Source of the DNA: an uncultured Collinsella sp.
GTDB lineage: Bacteria; Actinomycetota; Coriobacteriia; Coriobacteriales; Coriobacteriaceae
Direction of reading: 5' to 3'
DNA length: 64,000 nt
Assembly (NCBI GenBank): GCA_959599915.1
Contig: CAUGJE010000003.1
Coordinates: 62,001-126,000 of the forward strand
In this document: positions 16,164-25,237 of the stretch, in pieces
How the letters are laid out: each line of letters begins with the position of its first letter
Numbering within the stretch: the stretch's first letter is position 1
Made by a program: the position numbers and the translations under genes
Notes under the pieces: generated by a model
Told to the model about the DNA's origin: nothing
The model's database searches: none
The model's input: only the letters and a program-made list of their open reading frames with translations

Positions 16164-16649
16164 TTAGTTGAGGGCGGCTTGGGCTAGGCGGGCTTCGGCG
16201 GCCTCTTCGGTGACGCCCAGGGCCACGGCGAACTCCTCGATGGAGCGGCGCTTGGCTTCCTTGAGTACGCGCATGTAGTAGGAGCTGGGCTTTTTATCAG
16301 CTTCCTCGGCCTGGCGGATGCGGTGCATCATCGTCTTGGCCACACGGACCGTCTCGGGCGCGCCCAGCTTGAGCTGCTGCTTAAAGTGTGTCTCTTCAAG
16401 CGAGCTGTTGCGCTCGGTAAAGGTGTCGCACTCCAGCTCGTCGTAGTGGCTCAGCAGGTGCTCGGCATCCTGCTGAGAGATGGCGGCATGTAGGCGGTCG
16501 GCCTGCGCCACGGGGTACATGAGAATCGTCTGCGCATGTCCCTGCTTGGTCTCGAGCAACAACATGGGCTGCGGCGTGTCGTCCCTAAAACCGACGACGG
16601 TGCAGACTCCCTGGCCCGGATGAATGACGTGTTGACCGATTGAGAACAT
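16164..16649 (-). CDS. CarD/CdnL-family transcription factor
   Basis: 161 residues. The N-terminal MFSIGQHVIHPGQGVCTVVG opens an RNA-polymerase-interacting (TRCF-like Tudor) domain. The helical C-terminal half (KTMMHRIRQAEEADKKPSSYY, RRSIEEFAVALG) matches the DNA-binding part of CarD. CarD proteins stabilise the open promoter complex and are common in actinobacteria. TTGGAGGT is 5 bases before the ATG. Upstream lie 342 bases of non-coding sequence shared with divergent argS, including the palindrome-like ATACG...CGTAT near 16665-16680. Confidence 0.88.
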   Translation of the reverse strand: MFSIGQHVIHPGQGVCTVVGFRDDTPQPMLLLETKQGHAQTILMYPVAQADRLHAAISQQDAEHLLSHYDELECDTFTERNSSLEETHFKQQLKLGAPETVRVAKTMMHRIRQAEEADKKPSSYYMRVLKEAKRRSIEEFAVALGVTEEAAEARLAQAALN

Positions 16650-16895
16650 GCTACCTCCAACTTATACGAATTTACGTATGTCTAGAATACCACGTTGACG
16701 TGCGCAAACCATTACTTTATGCAGGAAAAGCACACAACTCCGATAGGTAAGAGTATTCGATATTCCGAGCAGCTCATGCACATGTTTATGCATTTTCGGC
16801 AGGAGCACAATCGGCAGGCAGACCGCTATCTTTGAATGGTCCTGTGCGAGCTGTAGTCATTTTTGTGCATATGCAATATCGGTTAACTTTACCCT

Positions 16896-16924
16896 GCGAC
16901 AGTAGCTACTGCTTGTGATAGAGT
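16896..16924 (+). promoter_or_regulatory. Predicted argS promoter
   Basis: GCGACA, a 17-bp spacer and TAGAGT, about 65 bases before the argS start. Each box matches the consensus at four of six positions. Nothing else beyond short AT-rich stretches was recognised in the 342-base divergent region. Confidence 0.35.
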
Positions 16925-16991
16925 GCTACAAACTCTGGCTTTTGCCCTACGAGTGACCAAGAGCTCGGGGGCTTTAACACAAGGAGGATCT

Positions 16992-18842
16992 ATGCCCGAG
17001 AAGATTGAAGAGCTGGTACGTGCTGCGCTTGCTGCGGCCCAGGAGGCCGGCGACCTTTCCGCATTTGAACTTGACGATTGCGCTATCGAGCGACCGGCTG
17101 ATACTTCTCATGGCGAGTGGACTTCCACCATGGCTCTGAAGTCCGCCAAGCTGGCTCACTGCGCCCCGCGCAAGATCGCCGAGGCCGTCGTTGCCCATAT
17201 GCCCGAGGACCCCGCGATCGAGAAGGTCGAGATCGCCGGCCCCGGCTTCATCAACTTCTACCTCTCCGTCGCCGTCAAGAACGCCATCTTTGGCGAGGCC
17301 CGCGAGAAGGGTATGGACTTTGCTAAGTCCAACGTCGGCGGCCTGAAGACTCAGGTCGAGTTCGTCTCCGCCAACCCCGTCGGCCCCATGCACATCGGCC
17401 ACGGCCGCTGGGCTGCTCTGGGCGACTCCCTTTGCCGCGTCATGGACCACGCCGGTTACGACATCCAGCGTGAGTTCTACATCAACGACCACGGCTCTCA
17501 GATGAACACTTTCGGCAACTCCATCAGCACGCGCTACATGCAGCTCGCCGACATCATCGCCAAGCAGGGCGTTGATATCGACGAGGCTCACAAGCTGCTG
17601 ATCGCCGACCGTGACGCCTTTGTTGCCGACGAGAACGACGAGCACCCCGAGACCCATCCGTATCAGGACAACTTTGCCGAGACCTTGGGCAAGGACTCTT
17701 ACGGCGGCGACTACATCATCGACGAGGCCGCCGAGTTCTGGCGCACCGACGGCGACAAGTGGGTCGACGCCGATCCGCAGGAGCGTATGGAGAGCTTCCG
17801 TGAGCGCGGCTACGTGAAGATGGTCGACAACATGCGCGACCTCTGCCACGCCGTCAACTGCGACTTTGACCGTTGGTACTCCGAGCGCTCGCTGTATGTG
17901 AAGGACACCGAGGGCGAGACCGCCGGCACCTCCGCCGTCGACCGCGCTTTTGAGAAGCTCGACAAGATGGGCTACCTCTACACCAAGGACGGCGCCCTGT
18001 GGTTCCGCTCCACCGATCTGGGCGACGACAAGGACCGCGTCCTGATCAAGTCCGACGGCGAGTACACCTACTTCGCCTCCGACGTCGCCTATCACTGGGA
18101 TAAGTTCCAGCGCGTCGACCACGTCATCGACATCTGGGGCGCCGACCACCACGGTTACATCGAGCGCGTCCGCTGCGTCTGCGACGCTCTGGGTTACCCC
18201 GGCAAGTTCGAGGTTCTACTGGGCCAGCTCGTCAACCTGCTGCGTAACGGCAAGCCCGTCCGTATGTCCAAGCGCAAGGGCACCATGGTGACCCTTCAGG
18301 AGCTCGTCGACGAGGTTGGCTCCGATGCCGCTCGCTACACGCTCATCTCCAAGAGCTCCAACCAGATGGTCGACTTCGACATCGAGGCCGTTAAGAAGCG
18401 CGACAACTCCAACCCGGTCTATTACGTGCAGTATGCTCACGCCCGCGTGTGCTCCATCCTGCGCCGTGCCGCCGACGTTACCGCCGAGCAGGCCGACGAG
18501 ATGGGCATGAAGGCCGTTGCCGCCAAGGCCATCGGTGAGAACGTCGATTACTCGCTGCTGACCGACCCGACCGAGCTCGCCCTTTCGCGCAAGCTCAACG
18601 AGCTCACCGACCTGATCGCCAGCTGTGCTCGCGATCGCGCCCCGTTCCGTCTGACCCACTTTGCCGAGGAACTCGCCGGTGACTTCCACAGCTTCTACGC
18701 TGCCTGCCAGGTGCTGCCGAGCGAGGGCCGTCCCGTCGACCCCGAGCTTTCGCGTGCCCGTCTGGCCGCTTGCGATGCCGTCCGCGTGACGCTCGCCCTG
18801 GTGCTCACCCTCGTTGGCGTTTCCGCGCCCGAGCAGATGTAA
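16992..18842 (+). CDS. argS: Arginyl-tRNA synthetase
   Basis: 616 residues; charges tRNA-Arg. The N-terminal additional domain of ArgRS is followed by the class I signature VGPMHIGHGRWAALGD, the KMSKS-like RMSKRKGTMV, and the anticodon-binding C-terminal domain ending in LALVLTLVGVSAPEQM. FVSANPVGPMHIGHGR is characteristic of the family. AAGGAGG lies 6 bases before the ATG, which rules out the longer open frame from 16923. A strong terminator follows at 18889. Confidence 0.97.
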   Translation: MPEKIEELVRAALAAAQEAGDLSAFELDDCAIERPADTSHGEWTSTMALKSAKLAHCAPRKIAEAVVAHMPEDPAIEKVEIAGPGFINFYLSVAVKNAIFGEAREKGMDFAKSNVGGLKTQVEFVSANPVGPMHIGHGRWAALGDSLCRVMDHAGYDIQREFYINDHGSQMNTFGNSISTRYMQLADIIAKQGVDIDEAHKLLIADRDAFVADENDEHPETHPYQDNFAETLGKDSYGGDYIIDEAAEFWRTDGDKWVDADPQERMESFRERGYVKMVDNMRDLCHAVNCDFDRWYSERSLYVKDTEGETAGTSAVDRAFEKLDKMGYLYTKDGALWFRSTDLGDDKDRVLIKSDGEYTYFASDVAYHWDKFQRVDHVIDIWGADHHGYIERVRCVCDALGYPGKFEVLLGQLVNLLRNGKPVRMSKRKGTMVTLQELVDEVGSDAARYTLISKSSNQMVDFDIEAVKKRDNSNPVYYVQYAHARVCSILRRAADVTAEQADEMGMKAVAAKAIGENVDYSLLTDPTELALSRKLNELTDLIASCARDRAPFRLTHFAEELAGDFHSFYAACQVLPSEGRPVDPELSRARLAACDAVRVTLALVLTLVGVSAPEQM

Positions 18843-18888
18843 CCTGCGGGTCATTTGACCGTGTAGGTTTGGTTTAACTGAGCCCTAT

Positions 18889-18922
18889 AAGCCCGATCTC
18901 CCACGGAGGTCGGGCTTTTTTC
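18889..18922 (+). terminator. Terminator of argS
   Basis: Stem AAGCCCGA...TCGGGCTT with an inner CTCC/GGAG pairing, followed by six T residues. Confidence 0.85.
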
Positions 18923-18966
18923 GCAAATGCCGACGTATTGACGAATTTGGAACTGCTGGAAATACG

Positions 18967-19117
18967 AAACTATGCCGGTTTACTACGATGAATTGGGAAT
19001 TTCCAACCACGCCGGCTTTTCGCAAAAAAGCGCAAGGCATCTACCTGCGGTTTTTAGTTCAACATGTTTCGGAGTGGTCGCGGTTGATCGATTCGTCGTA
19101 GTAAACCGCCATAGTTT
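18967..19117. mobile_element. 151-bp element with 27-bp inverted repeats (MITE-like) between argS and rho
   Basis: The left arm 18967-18993 and right arm 19091-19117 are inverted copies of 27 bases with two mismatches. Each contains the core GGTTTACTACGA. The inside, about 97 bases, has no coding capacity. No clear target duplication is visible at the edges. The layout is that of a miniature inverted-repeat element, but a paired regulatory site upstream of rho cannot be excluded. Confidence 0.5.
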
Positions 19118-19201
19118 TGGCGGAGGCAGTCTGATTTGTGGGTGGTAGACCAAAGAGTGTCCCTTTTGACTAGTCGTTTAAGAACGCCCCCAATGACTAA
19201 G

Positions 19202-19229
19202 TTGCAGGTGGCGGCGGTTGTGTTACACT
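19202..19229 (+). promoter_or_regulatory. Predicted rho promoter
   Basis: TTGCAG, 16-bp spacer, TACACT. It would give a leader of about 135 nt before the GTG start, a usual place for Rho autoregulation. The leader itself shows no strong hairpin. Confidence 0.45.
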
Positions 19230-19372
19230 AACGCTGCGTAGTTGACGCAATCATCTCGATACAGATCAATGATGTCCGTCGTTTTGAACGGAACTAGACT
19301 GTTTAGCCGCCCTGAAGGTTTATGCAGGGAGCATGTGATCACAGGGCTTGAAAAGAAAGTTGAGCAAACACT

Positions 19373-21919
19373 GTGTCTGATCAACAGCAAGAAAACGAAA
19401 TAACGACGACGCAAGCCGCTCCCGCTGCACCGGTTGCGTCGGACCAGGTCGCGGCGCCCGCGCAAGCCTCGGCTCCCGAGACGCCTAAGGCTGCTTCGAC
19501 GCCTGCGCCTGCAACTGGTGAGGAGGCTGCTCCGGCAAAGCCCAAGCTCGCGCGCCGCACGGCCAAGCCTGCCGCTGACGGCGAGGAGGTCACCAAGCCC
19601 AAGCGCCGTACCACGCGCACGACGCGCGCCAAGCGCACCGTTGCAGCTGACTCCTCGGCGCCGATTTCCGATGAGGTCGCGCAGGCACGTGCGTTGGCGC
19701 AGATTAGCGAGGCTCAGGTGGTGCGCGCCCGCCGTCGTGCTGCCGAGCGCGAGGCCGCGGCTCTGACCGAGCTTGCAGCTCCGTCTGTGCCCGAGACGCC
19801 TGCCGCCATCGAGACCCCTGCCGCCGACCTGCCGACCGAGAAGCCGGCACCGCGCACACGCCGCCGCACGGCTGCTAAGGCCGAGCAAGTTGCGGAACAG
19901 GTAGCCCCCGAGCTCACTGAGGCTTCGGTCCGTTCCGCGGCAGGGGAGGGCACATTGCCTGTTGAGCCCGCTGCGCCTGTCGAGGCCAACGAAGTTCCCG
20001 TTGTCGATCCGGCTTTGCGCCCGCACCGTCGCGGTCGCAAGCCCAAGGCCTTTGTCGAGGCAGAGAAGGCCGCAGCAGCAGCCGCCGCCGCTCGGGATGC
20101 TGCGGCGACCGCCGAGTCTGCAACCGCTGCCGATGCACCCGTCCAGGATGCTACGACTTCCGAGGCCGCTCCCGCCGATGCCGAGCCCGCCGACGTCCGT
20201 CCCGGTCGCAGCCGTCGTACTGCTGCTAAGCGCACGTCCAAGGCCAAGGCTGCCAAGAAGGGTGCGTCCGAGGATTCTGCCGAGACGACCGCCGATGCGT
20301 CGACTGATGTCGCCAAGGCCCAGGACGTCGAACAGCCTGCGTCCGAGAAGCCCAAGCGCGGTCGTAAGAAGTCCGTTAAGGCCAAGGCGTCCGAGCAGCA
20401 GGATGTCGAAGCGCAGGTTGATTCTGGCGCCGAGGCCAATGACGCCGCCGCGGCCAATGTTGGCACCGCCGCAACCGATGGTGCCGCCCCCGCTGAGGGC
20501 GAAGACGGCACTCGTCCCAACCGTCGCCAGCACAAGCGCAACGACGAGCGCAACGAGCGTAAGGACGACCGCAACAACGACCGTCGCAACCGCCAGCGCG
20601 ATCGCAAACAGCGCAACAAGGAGCGTAATGCCGCTCCCACCGAGCCCACGCTTTCGCGCGAGGAACTCGCGGCCATGAAGGTCGCTGAGCTGCGCGAGAA
20701 GGCTAAGGAGTTCGAGATCGAGACGACCGGCAAGAAGAAGGCCGAGCTCGTCGAGGAAATCTACGTCACCGCTGCGAAGGCCGAGGGCTTCCGCGACATC
20801 AAGGGCATTCTGCAGATTCGCCCGGACAGCTCCGGCATCATCCACGCCCATGGCTACATGAAGTCCAACGACGACGCCTTCGTGCCCGCCTACCTCATCC
20901 GCTCCGCGCGCCTGCGCACGGGCGACGTCATCGAGGGCTCGCTGCGTCCTTCGCGCGGCGGCGACAAGCGCGCCGGCCTCGCCAAAATCACGACCGTCAA
21001 CGGTCTGGACCCCGAGCAGATTCGCAACCGTCCCAAGTTCGGCGACCTCACCCCGGTCTATCCCAACGAGCCGCTGCGCATGGAGCACGGCAAGGACTCT
21101 ATTACCGGCCGCGCCATCGACATCGTGTCACCGATCGGCAAGGGCCAGCGCGGCCTGATCGTGTCCCCGCCCAAGGCCGGCAAGACCACGATCCTCAAGA
21201 AGATCTGCCAGTCTATCTCGATTAACAACCCCGAGGTGCACCTCATCTGCCTGCTCGTCGACGAGCGCCCCGAAGAGGTCACCGATATGCAGCGTTCCAT
21301 CAAGGGCGAGGTTGTGGCGTCGACCTTCGATATGCCTGCCGACAACCACACCCGCGTGGCAGAGCTCGTCATCGAGCGCGCCAAGCGCATCGTAGAGCTG
21401 GGTGGCGACGTCGTGGTGGTGCTCGACTCCATCACGCGCCTCGCCCGCGCCTACAACTTGGCGGCGCCCGCCTCGGGCCGCATCCTTTCGGGCGGCGTCG
21501 ATTCGGCGGCCCTATATCCGCCCAAGCGCTTCCTGGGTGCAGCCCGCAATATCGAGAACGGTGGCTCGCTTACCATCCTGGCCTCTGCCCTCATCGACAC
21601 CGGTTCCAAGATGGACGAAGTCATCTTTGAGGAGTTCAAGGGCACCGGCAACATGGAGCTTAAGCTCGACCGCGACCTGGCCGACCGCCGCATCTTCCCG
21701 GCTATCGACCCCGTTGCCTCCGGTACGCGTAACGAGGACCTGTTGGTCGACGAGCAGATGCGTCCGTTTGTCTTTGGTCTGCGTCGCATTCTTGCCGGCA
21801 TGAACAACACCGAGCGCGCAGCCGCATCGTTTATCAAGGGTCTTAAGGGCACCAACACCAACCAGGAGTTCCTGGTGCGTTCGGCCAAAAAACACAGCGA
21901 CTACGAGCAGACGTTCTAG
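19373..21919 (+). CDS. rho: Transcription termination factor Rho, with long N-terminal extension
   Basis: 848 residues, about twice the length of the E. coli protein. Residues 1-425 are low-complexity, rich in Ala, Pro, Lys, Arg, Glu and Asp, ending in an Arg/Asn/Asp-rich stretch near residues 380-415. The conserved protein starts near residue 427 (LSREELAAMKVAELREKAKE, the Rho N-terminal helical part), then the RNA-binding cold-shock-like domain, then the RecA-type ATPase with Walker A PPKAGKTT (about residue 600), LLVDERPEEVTDM and VVLDSITRLARAYN. Long extensions are known in actinobacterial Rho proteins and add RNA binding. The start is a GTG with a weak purine-rich site upstream; an extension of this kind makes the exact start less certain. 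Confidence 0.95.
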   Translation: MSDQQQENEITTTQAAPAAPVASDQVAAPAQASAPETPKAASTPAPATGEEAAPAKPKLARRTAKPAADGEEVTKPKRRTTRTTRAKRTVAADSSAPISDEVAQARALAQISEAQVVRARRRAAEREAAALTELAAPSVPETPAAIETPAADLPTEKPAPRTRRRTAAKAEQVAEQVAPELTEASVRSAAGEGTLPVEPAAPVEANEVPVVDPALRPHRRGRKPKAFVEAEKAAAAAAAARDAAATAESATAADAPVQDATTSEAAPADAEPADVRPGRSRRTAAKRTSKAKAAKKGASEDSAETTADASTDVAKAQDVEQPASEKPKRGRKKSVKAKASEQQDVEAQVDSGAEANDAAAANVGTAATDGAAPAEGEDGTRPNRRQHKRNDERNERKDDRNNDRRNRQRDRKQRNKERNAAPTEPTLSREELAAMKVAELREKAKEFEIETTGKKKAELVEEIYVTAAKAEGFRDIKGILQIRPDSSGIIHAHGYMKSNDDAFVPAYLIRSARLRTGDVIEGSLRPSRGGDKRAGLAKITTVNGLDPEQIRNRPKFGDLTPVYPNEPLRMEHGKDSITGRAIDIVSPIGKGQRGLIVSPPKAGKTTILKKICQSISINNPEVHLICLLVDERPEEVTDMQRSIKGEVVASTFDMPADNHTRVAELVIERAKRIVELGGDVVVVLDSITRLARAYNLAAPASGRILSGGVDSAALYPPKRFLGAARNIENGGSLTILASALIDTGSKMDEVIFEEFKGTGNMELKLDRDLADRRIFPAIDPVASGTRNEDLLVDEQMRPFVFGLRRILAGMNNTERAAASFIKGLKGTNTNQEFLVRSAKKHSDYEQTF

Positions 21920-21956
21920 GTTGTCATCCACGCGCAGCGATAGTCATCAATGCGAT

Positions 21957-21989
21957 AAAGGGTCGGGGCTTTGAGCCTCGGCCCTTTTC
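21957..21989 (+). terminator. Intrinsic terminator after rho
   Basis: Stem AAGGGTCGGGGC...GCCTCGGCCCTT with one bulge, then TTTTCT, about 40 bases after the rho stop codon. Confidence 0.75.
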
Positions 21990-22067
21990 TATAGCGCCGC
22001 TCCGCGCTTATTTTTGACCGTAAGACCGACGAGCAGCAGGTTTCCCGTTTCAATCCGACATCGTCAC

Positions 22068-22096
22068 TTGCAATCGACAGGACGGTTTCGCATAAT
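22068..22096 (+). promoter_or_regulatory. Predicted promoter of the 22,233-24,090 pair
   Basis: TTGCAA, exactly 17 bases, CATAAT. The leader of about 130 nt contains a small GGGGC/GCCCC hairpin near 22157. The rest of the 313-base gap from rho shows nothing else recognisable. Confidence 0.5.
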
Positions 22097-22232
22097 AACT
22101 TTTAAGCTTCGCGACGGAAAACGCAGATGAAACGAACCATATACCGTTGCTTTGGGGCATAGCCCCGCTTCATCTTCTCTCGCGCAGCCAACTGAATGAT
22201 GCGATTTGGGTGCTGGAAGATGGGGAGAGCTC

Positions 22233-23633
22233 ATGGCTTCTTCTGATGCAACACAACGAGCAGTCCTTGCCGGACTTTCGTGCGGGATCGGCCTTGCCGC
22301 TCCCGTGGTTATGTATGCCGCGACGCTGCCGTTTTCGTCGGTGAACGAGACGGTCGTGGCGGGTGCAGTTCCCTTCGCCGTGGGCGCGGTGGCGGGCGTG
22401 GGTATCTATGCCGCCTCGCTGGGTATCTCCGAGTATCGTGCGCAGCGTGAAGAGCGTCTGTTCCAGCCCGATGCCATGGGCGGTGCCGCCAATCTCAATC
22501 AGCATCAAAGCGAGTTCAAGACCGCCTCGATTCCAGCTCAGCAGCAGGATGCGATTCCGTACGCTGCGGCTTCTGCTTCTCAGGCTCAGTCGGAGCAGTC
22601 TACCTCGGCACTCCTTTCCGGCCTGACTGGTGCGTTCCAGCGCCGTCATGTCGATGATGGTGTCCCTACCATCGCTCGAGCCGCAGATGCTATGGACGAG
22701 GCCGAGGCTTGGTCCATGATCGACAGCATGCTCGACGACGATTCGCCGGTGAGCTGCGACCCTGCACGCTCGCGCGACGTCTATCAAGTCGCCATCGACG
22801 AGCTCACCAACGGCGGGCAGACCGGCTCCTTCAATCGCGATGATATCGCCGCCGCGGCACGCGCCGTGTCGGGCTCCCAGGCCGCCCCTGCGGGCAGCAC
22901 GGCGGCTTTCGTGGCACTCGTTGCCAATGCGGCGGTCAATAACGCCTACAGCGCTACCTCGGCGGACGCGAACGCTTCTGCCGATAATTCGTACGTTGAT
23001 GAAGCCATGACCGCGGACGAGGAGGCTGTTGCCGCCCGCCGTGCCGCCGAAAGCTCGCTTTGGGGCGCTCCTGCCCAGCAGCAGGCGGCTGAGGCTGCGC
23101 CGTACAATGCAAACCTCGCCAGCATGCCTATCATCTCCGGTGCCGCGGGCATCGATCTCGATGACCTCGATGAGCCTGCAGCCATCACCGCATCGATTGA
23201 TGCCCAAGATCGCATCGACACCGGCGACCTTCCGGACGCCTCGCTCGAGGTTGATGTCCCCATGGCCGATTACTCGGGCCACGAGGGTATGTGGGCCGCC
23301 GCCACCGCGATTCTGGATGAGATTGACGAGCCTGCTCCTGTTTCAGCCCCCGCTCCCGTCGCTGCCCCTCAGCCTGCTGCCCCCGCCTATGTCGGCCGTC
23401 ACAGCGCTGTGTTCCCCGAGGATACTGCCCGTATCTCGCGTGAGAGCATCGAGCGGGCCGAGGCTATTGCCGCCGGCATTATGGAAAATCGTCGTCACGA
23501 GCGCGTCAATCAGATCCTCGAGGAAGAGATCGAGCGTCTTCAGTCCTCTACCGCCAAGCGTACGGGCCGTGCTTATCTGAGCGTTATCGAGGGCGGTACC
23601 GCCAGCTTCGCGCCGCTCCGTGCGGAGGCATAA
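22233..23633 (+). CDS. Membrane-anchored acidic protein of unknown function
   Basis: 466 residues, no recognised domain. Two hydrophobic segments at about residues 10-30 and 40-62 form an N-terminal hairpin anchor. The remaining 400 residues are rich in Ala, Asp, Glu, Ser and Pro with little predicted globular structure, except a helical basic/acidic stretch near the C-terminus (ENRRHERVNQILEEEIERLQ). GGGGAGA lies 6 bases before ATG 22233, which is preferred over an upstream GTG. It is followed after 7 bases by the VanZ-like gene and probably co-transcribed with it. A role at the envelope is a guess from topology only. Confidence 0.65.
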   Translation: MASSDATQRAVLAGLSCGIGLAAPVVMYAATLPFSSVNETVVAGAVPFAVGAVAGVGIYAASLGISEYRAQREERLFQPDAMGGAANLNQHQSEFKTASIPAQQQDAIPYAAASASQAQSEQSTSALLSGLTGAFQRRHVDDGVPTIARAADAMDEAEAWSMIDSMLDDDSPVSCDPARSRDVYQVAIDELTNGGQTGSFNRDDIAAAARAVSGSQAAPAGSTAAFVALVANAAVNNAYSATSADANASADNSYVDEAMTADEEAVAARRAAESSLWGAPAQQQAAEAAPYNANLASMPIISGAAGIDLDDLDEPAAITASIDAQDRIDTGDLPDASLEVDVPMADYSGHEGMWAAATAILDEIDEPAPVSAPAPVAAPQPAAPAYVGRHSAVFPEDTARISRESIERAEAIAAGIMENRRHERVNQILEEEIERLQSSTAKRTGRAYLSVIEGGTASFAPLRAEA

Positions 23634-23640
23634 CTTCTGC

Positions 23641-24090
23641 ATGGTTAAGATCAATCGAAAATGGGCGGTCGTAACCTGCCTGATGGCGCTCTTGATCTGG
23701 GGCAATTCGCTGGTTCCCGGCTCGGGGTCGGGCTCACTGAGCCTAACGGTCATGGAAGCTATCCGCGGTTTTCTGCACGGCGTGGGACTTCCATATGAAT
23801 GGGTGACCAACTTTGTTGTTCGTAAGTGCGCGCATTTTACCGAGTATTTGGTGCTCGGCATCCTGGCAACGCACGCCTTTGATTTTGAGGGCCGACGCAC
23901 CTTTGACGTGCTGCTGCCCACGGCAGTGTTCCTGCTGCTGATTCCCTCGATCGACGAGACGATTCAGCTCTTTGTGCCGGGACGCGCCGGCATGATCACT
24001 GATGTGATGATCGACTGCTGTGGAGCGGCAACGGGCGTTGTGCTCCGATATCTCTTACGGTCGCTGATGTGCGCCAAAAAGGCCGCCTAA
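23641..24090 (+). CDS. VanZ-family membrane protein
   Basis: 149 residues with about four membrane helices. The VanZ signature is clear: NSLVPG near the first helix, RKCAHFTEYLVLGIL, and SIDETIQLFVPGRAGMITDVMID. VanZ-type proteins are associated with low-level teicoplanin resistance in VanA clusters, but most genomic members have no assigned role. The ribosome binding site GCGGAGG lies at the end of the preceding gene, which suggests coupled translation. Confidence 0.85.
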   Translation: MVKINRKWAVVTCLMALLIWGNSLVPGSGSGSLSLTVMEAIRGFLHGVGLPYEWVTNFVVRKCAHFTEYLVLGILATHAFDFEGRRTFDVLLPTAVFLLLIPSIDETIQLFVPGRAGMITDVMIDCCGAATGVVLRYLLRSLMCAKKAA

Positions 24091-24124
24091 GGACGCATTG
24101 TTTGGTCCTAGGCGGCCTTTTTTA
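24079..24124 (+). terminator. Terminator of the VanZ-like gene
   Basis: A 16-bp near-perfect stem from AAGGCCGCCTAAGGAC to its complement, followed by six T residues. Its left arm overlaps the last codons and stop of the gene. Confidence 0.88.
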
Positions 24125-24205
24125 TTGGAGGGCTTATATGAGGTGTGGCGGCGTCGTTCCATAGGTCGGATTTGCCGGGTGCGCCACGCCCTGTGGGTGC
24201 GTCTG

Positions 24206-25096
24206 TTACTGAAGCGCCTGTGCGCCTAGGGCCAGGCAGCCCATGATGCCCTGCTTGCCCTCGAGGCTGTTGTTGACGATGTAGCTATCGATGTCGGCCA
24301 TCTCGGGCGTGACGATGTAGCCGTTGAGCATCTCGGCGCACTTCTTGCGTGCGAGCGGCGCGATGGGGGTGTGGTCGGCCACGCCGCCACCGATGACGAT
24401 CTTCTGCGGTGCGTAGCACAGGATGTAGGTCATGAGCGCCTGCGCAAGATAGCCGGCGAGCAGGTCCATGGCCTCCGGGTCATCGGCCATCTCTCCGGCG
24501 CTCTTGCCACCCCAGCGCTTTTTAACGCCGGGGCCGGCGATGAGGCCCTCGAGGCAGTTGTCGTGGAAGGGGCAGCCGCTGTGCTCGCCAATGGTGTCGC
24601 GCGGGTCGCGCGTGACCAGGATGTGACCGGCCTCGGGGTGCATCATGCCGTGCACGAGCTGGCCGCCCGAAAGCACGCCGGCGCCCACGCCGGTGCCGAT
24701 GGTCAGATACGCCACGTCAGTGAGGCCCTGGGCGCAACCAAAGGTGACCTCGCCCAGGCAGGCGACGTTGACGTCGGTGTCGTAGCCGCAGGGAATGTCG
24801 AGCTCGTTTTGAATGGTGCCCAGCAGGTCAAAGTAGCGCCATGCCGTCTTGGGGGTCTCCAAGATCTTGCCGTACTGGGGCGAGGCGGGGTTGACTGCGG
24901 TGGGGCCAAAAGCTCCGATGCCCAGTGCGGCGATGCCCTTGTTTGCAAACCATGCGTTGACGGCCTCGACGGTCTCCTGCGGGGTCGTGGTCGCGATCTG
25001 CTCGCACTCCAGGACCATACTGTCTGCATAGCCCGTGGCGCAGACCATCTTGGTGCCGCCGGCCTCGAGCGCTCCGATAAGCTGCTGCTCTGCCAT
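24206..25096 (-). CDS. ROK-family sugar kinase, fructokinase/mannokinase type
   Basis: 296 residues; ATP-dependent phosphorylation of a hexose, most like fructokinase or mannokinase (GmuE/ScrK group). It shows GALEAGGTKMVCATG (phosphate 1), IGAFGPTAVNP, TIGTGVGAGVLSGGQL, the ROK zinc site GHILVTRDPRD...HSGCPFHDNCLEG, and KIVIGGGVADH. AGAGAGGAA lies before the ATG. It is separated from the upstream aminotransferase by a terminator, so it is probably a single transcript. Exact sugar not predictable. Confidence 0.88.
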   Translation of the reverse strand: MAEQQLIGALEAGGTKMVCATGYADSMVLECEQIATTTPQETVEAVNAWFANKGIAALGIGAFGPTAVNPASPQYGKILETPKTAWRYFDLLGTIQNELDIPCGYDTDVNVACLGEVTFGCAQGLTDVAYLTIGTGVGAGVLSGGQLVHGMMHPEAGHILVTRDPRDTIGEHSGCPFHDNCLEGLIAGPGVKKRWGGKSAGEMADDPEAMDLLAGYLAQALMTYILCYAPQKIVIGGGVADHTPIAPLARKKCAEMLNGYIVTPEMADIDSYIVNNSLEGKQGIMGCLALGAQALQ

Positions 25097-25170
25097 AGTG
25101 TTCCTCTCTCTATGACGAGTTGCTCTGTCACTAAAGTATAGCGCCCTAAACAATGTAAGAAAGCGCTATA

Positions 25171-25213
25171 AAAAGAATCCTCGCAACGCGGTGGACGGTG
25201 CGAGGCTTCTTTG
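25171..25213 (-). terminator. Terminator of the aminotransferase gene
   Basis: On the minus strand, stem AAGAAGCCTCGCA with TGCGAGGATTCTT (one mismatch) followed by a T-run. It lies between the aminotransferase and the ROK kinase. Confidence 0.75.
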
Positions 25214-25237
25214 GTTCCTATAGTTGTCGGGCTGTCC

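Noticed and set aside
19223..21088. Long open frame antisense to rho (621 codons)
   Set aside because: It is an artefact of GC-rich, Ala/Arg-rich codons in rho; the product is low-complexity Leu/Arg/Gly with no family resemblance.
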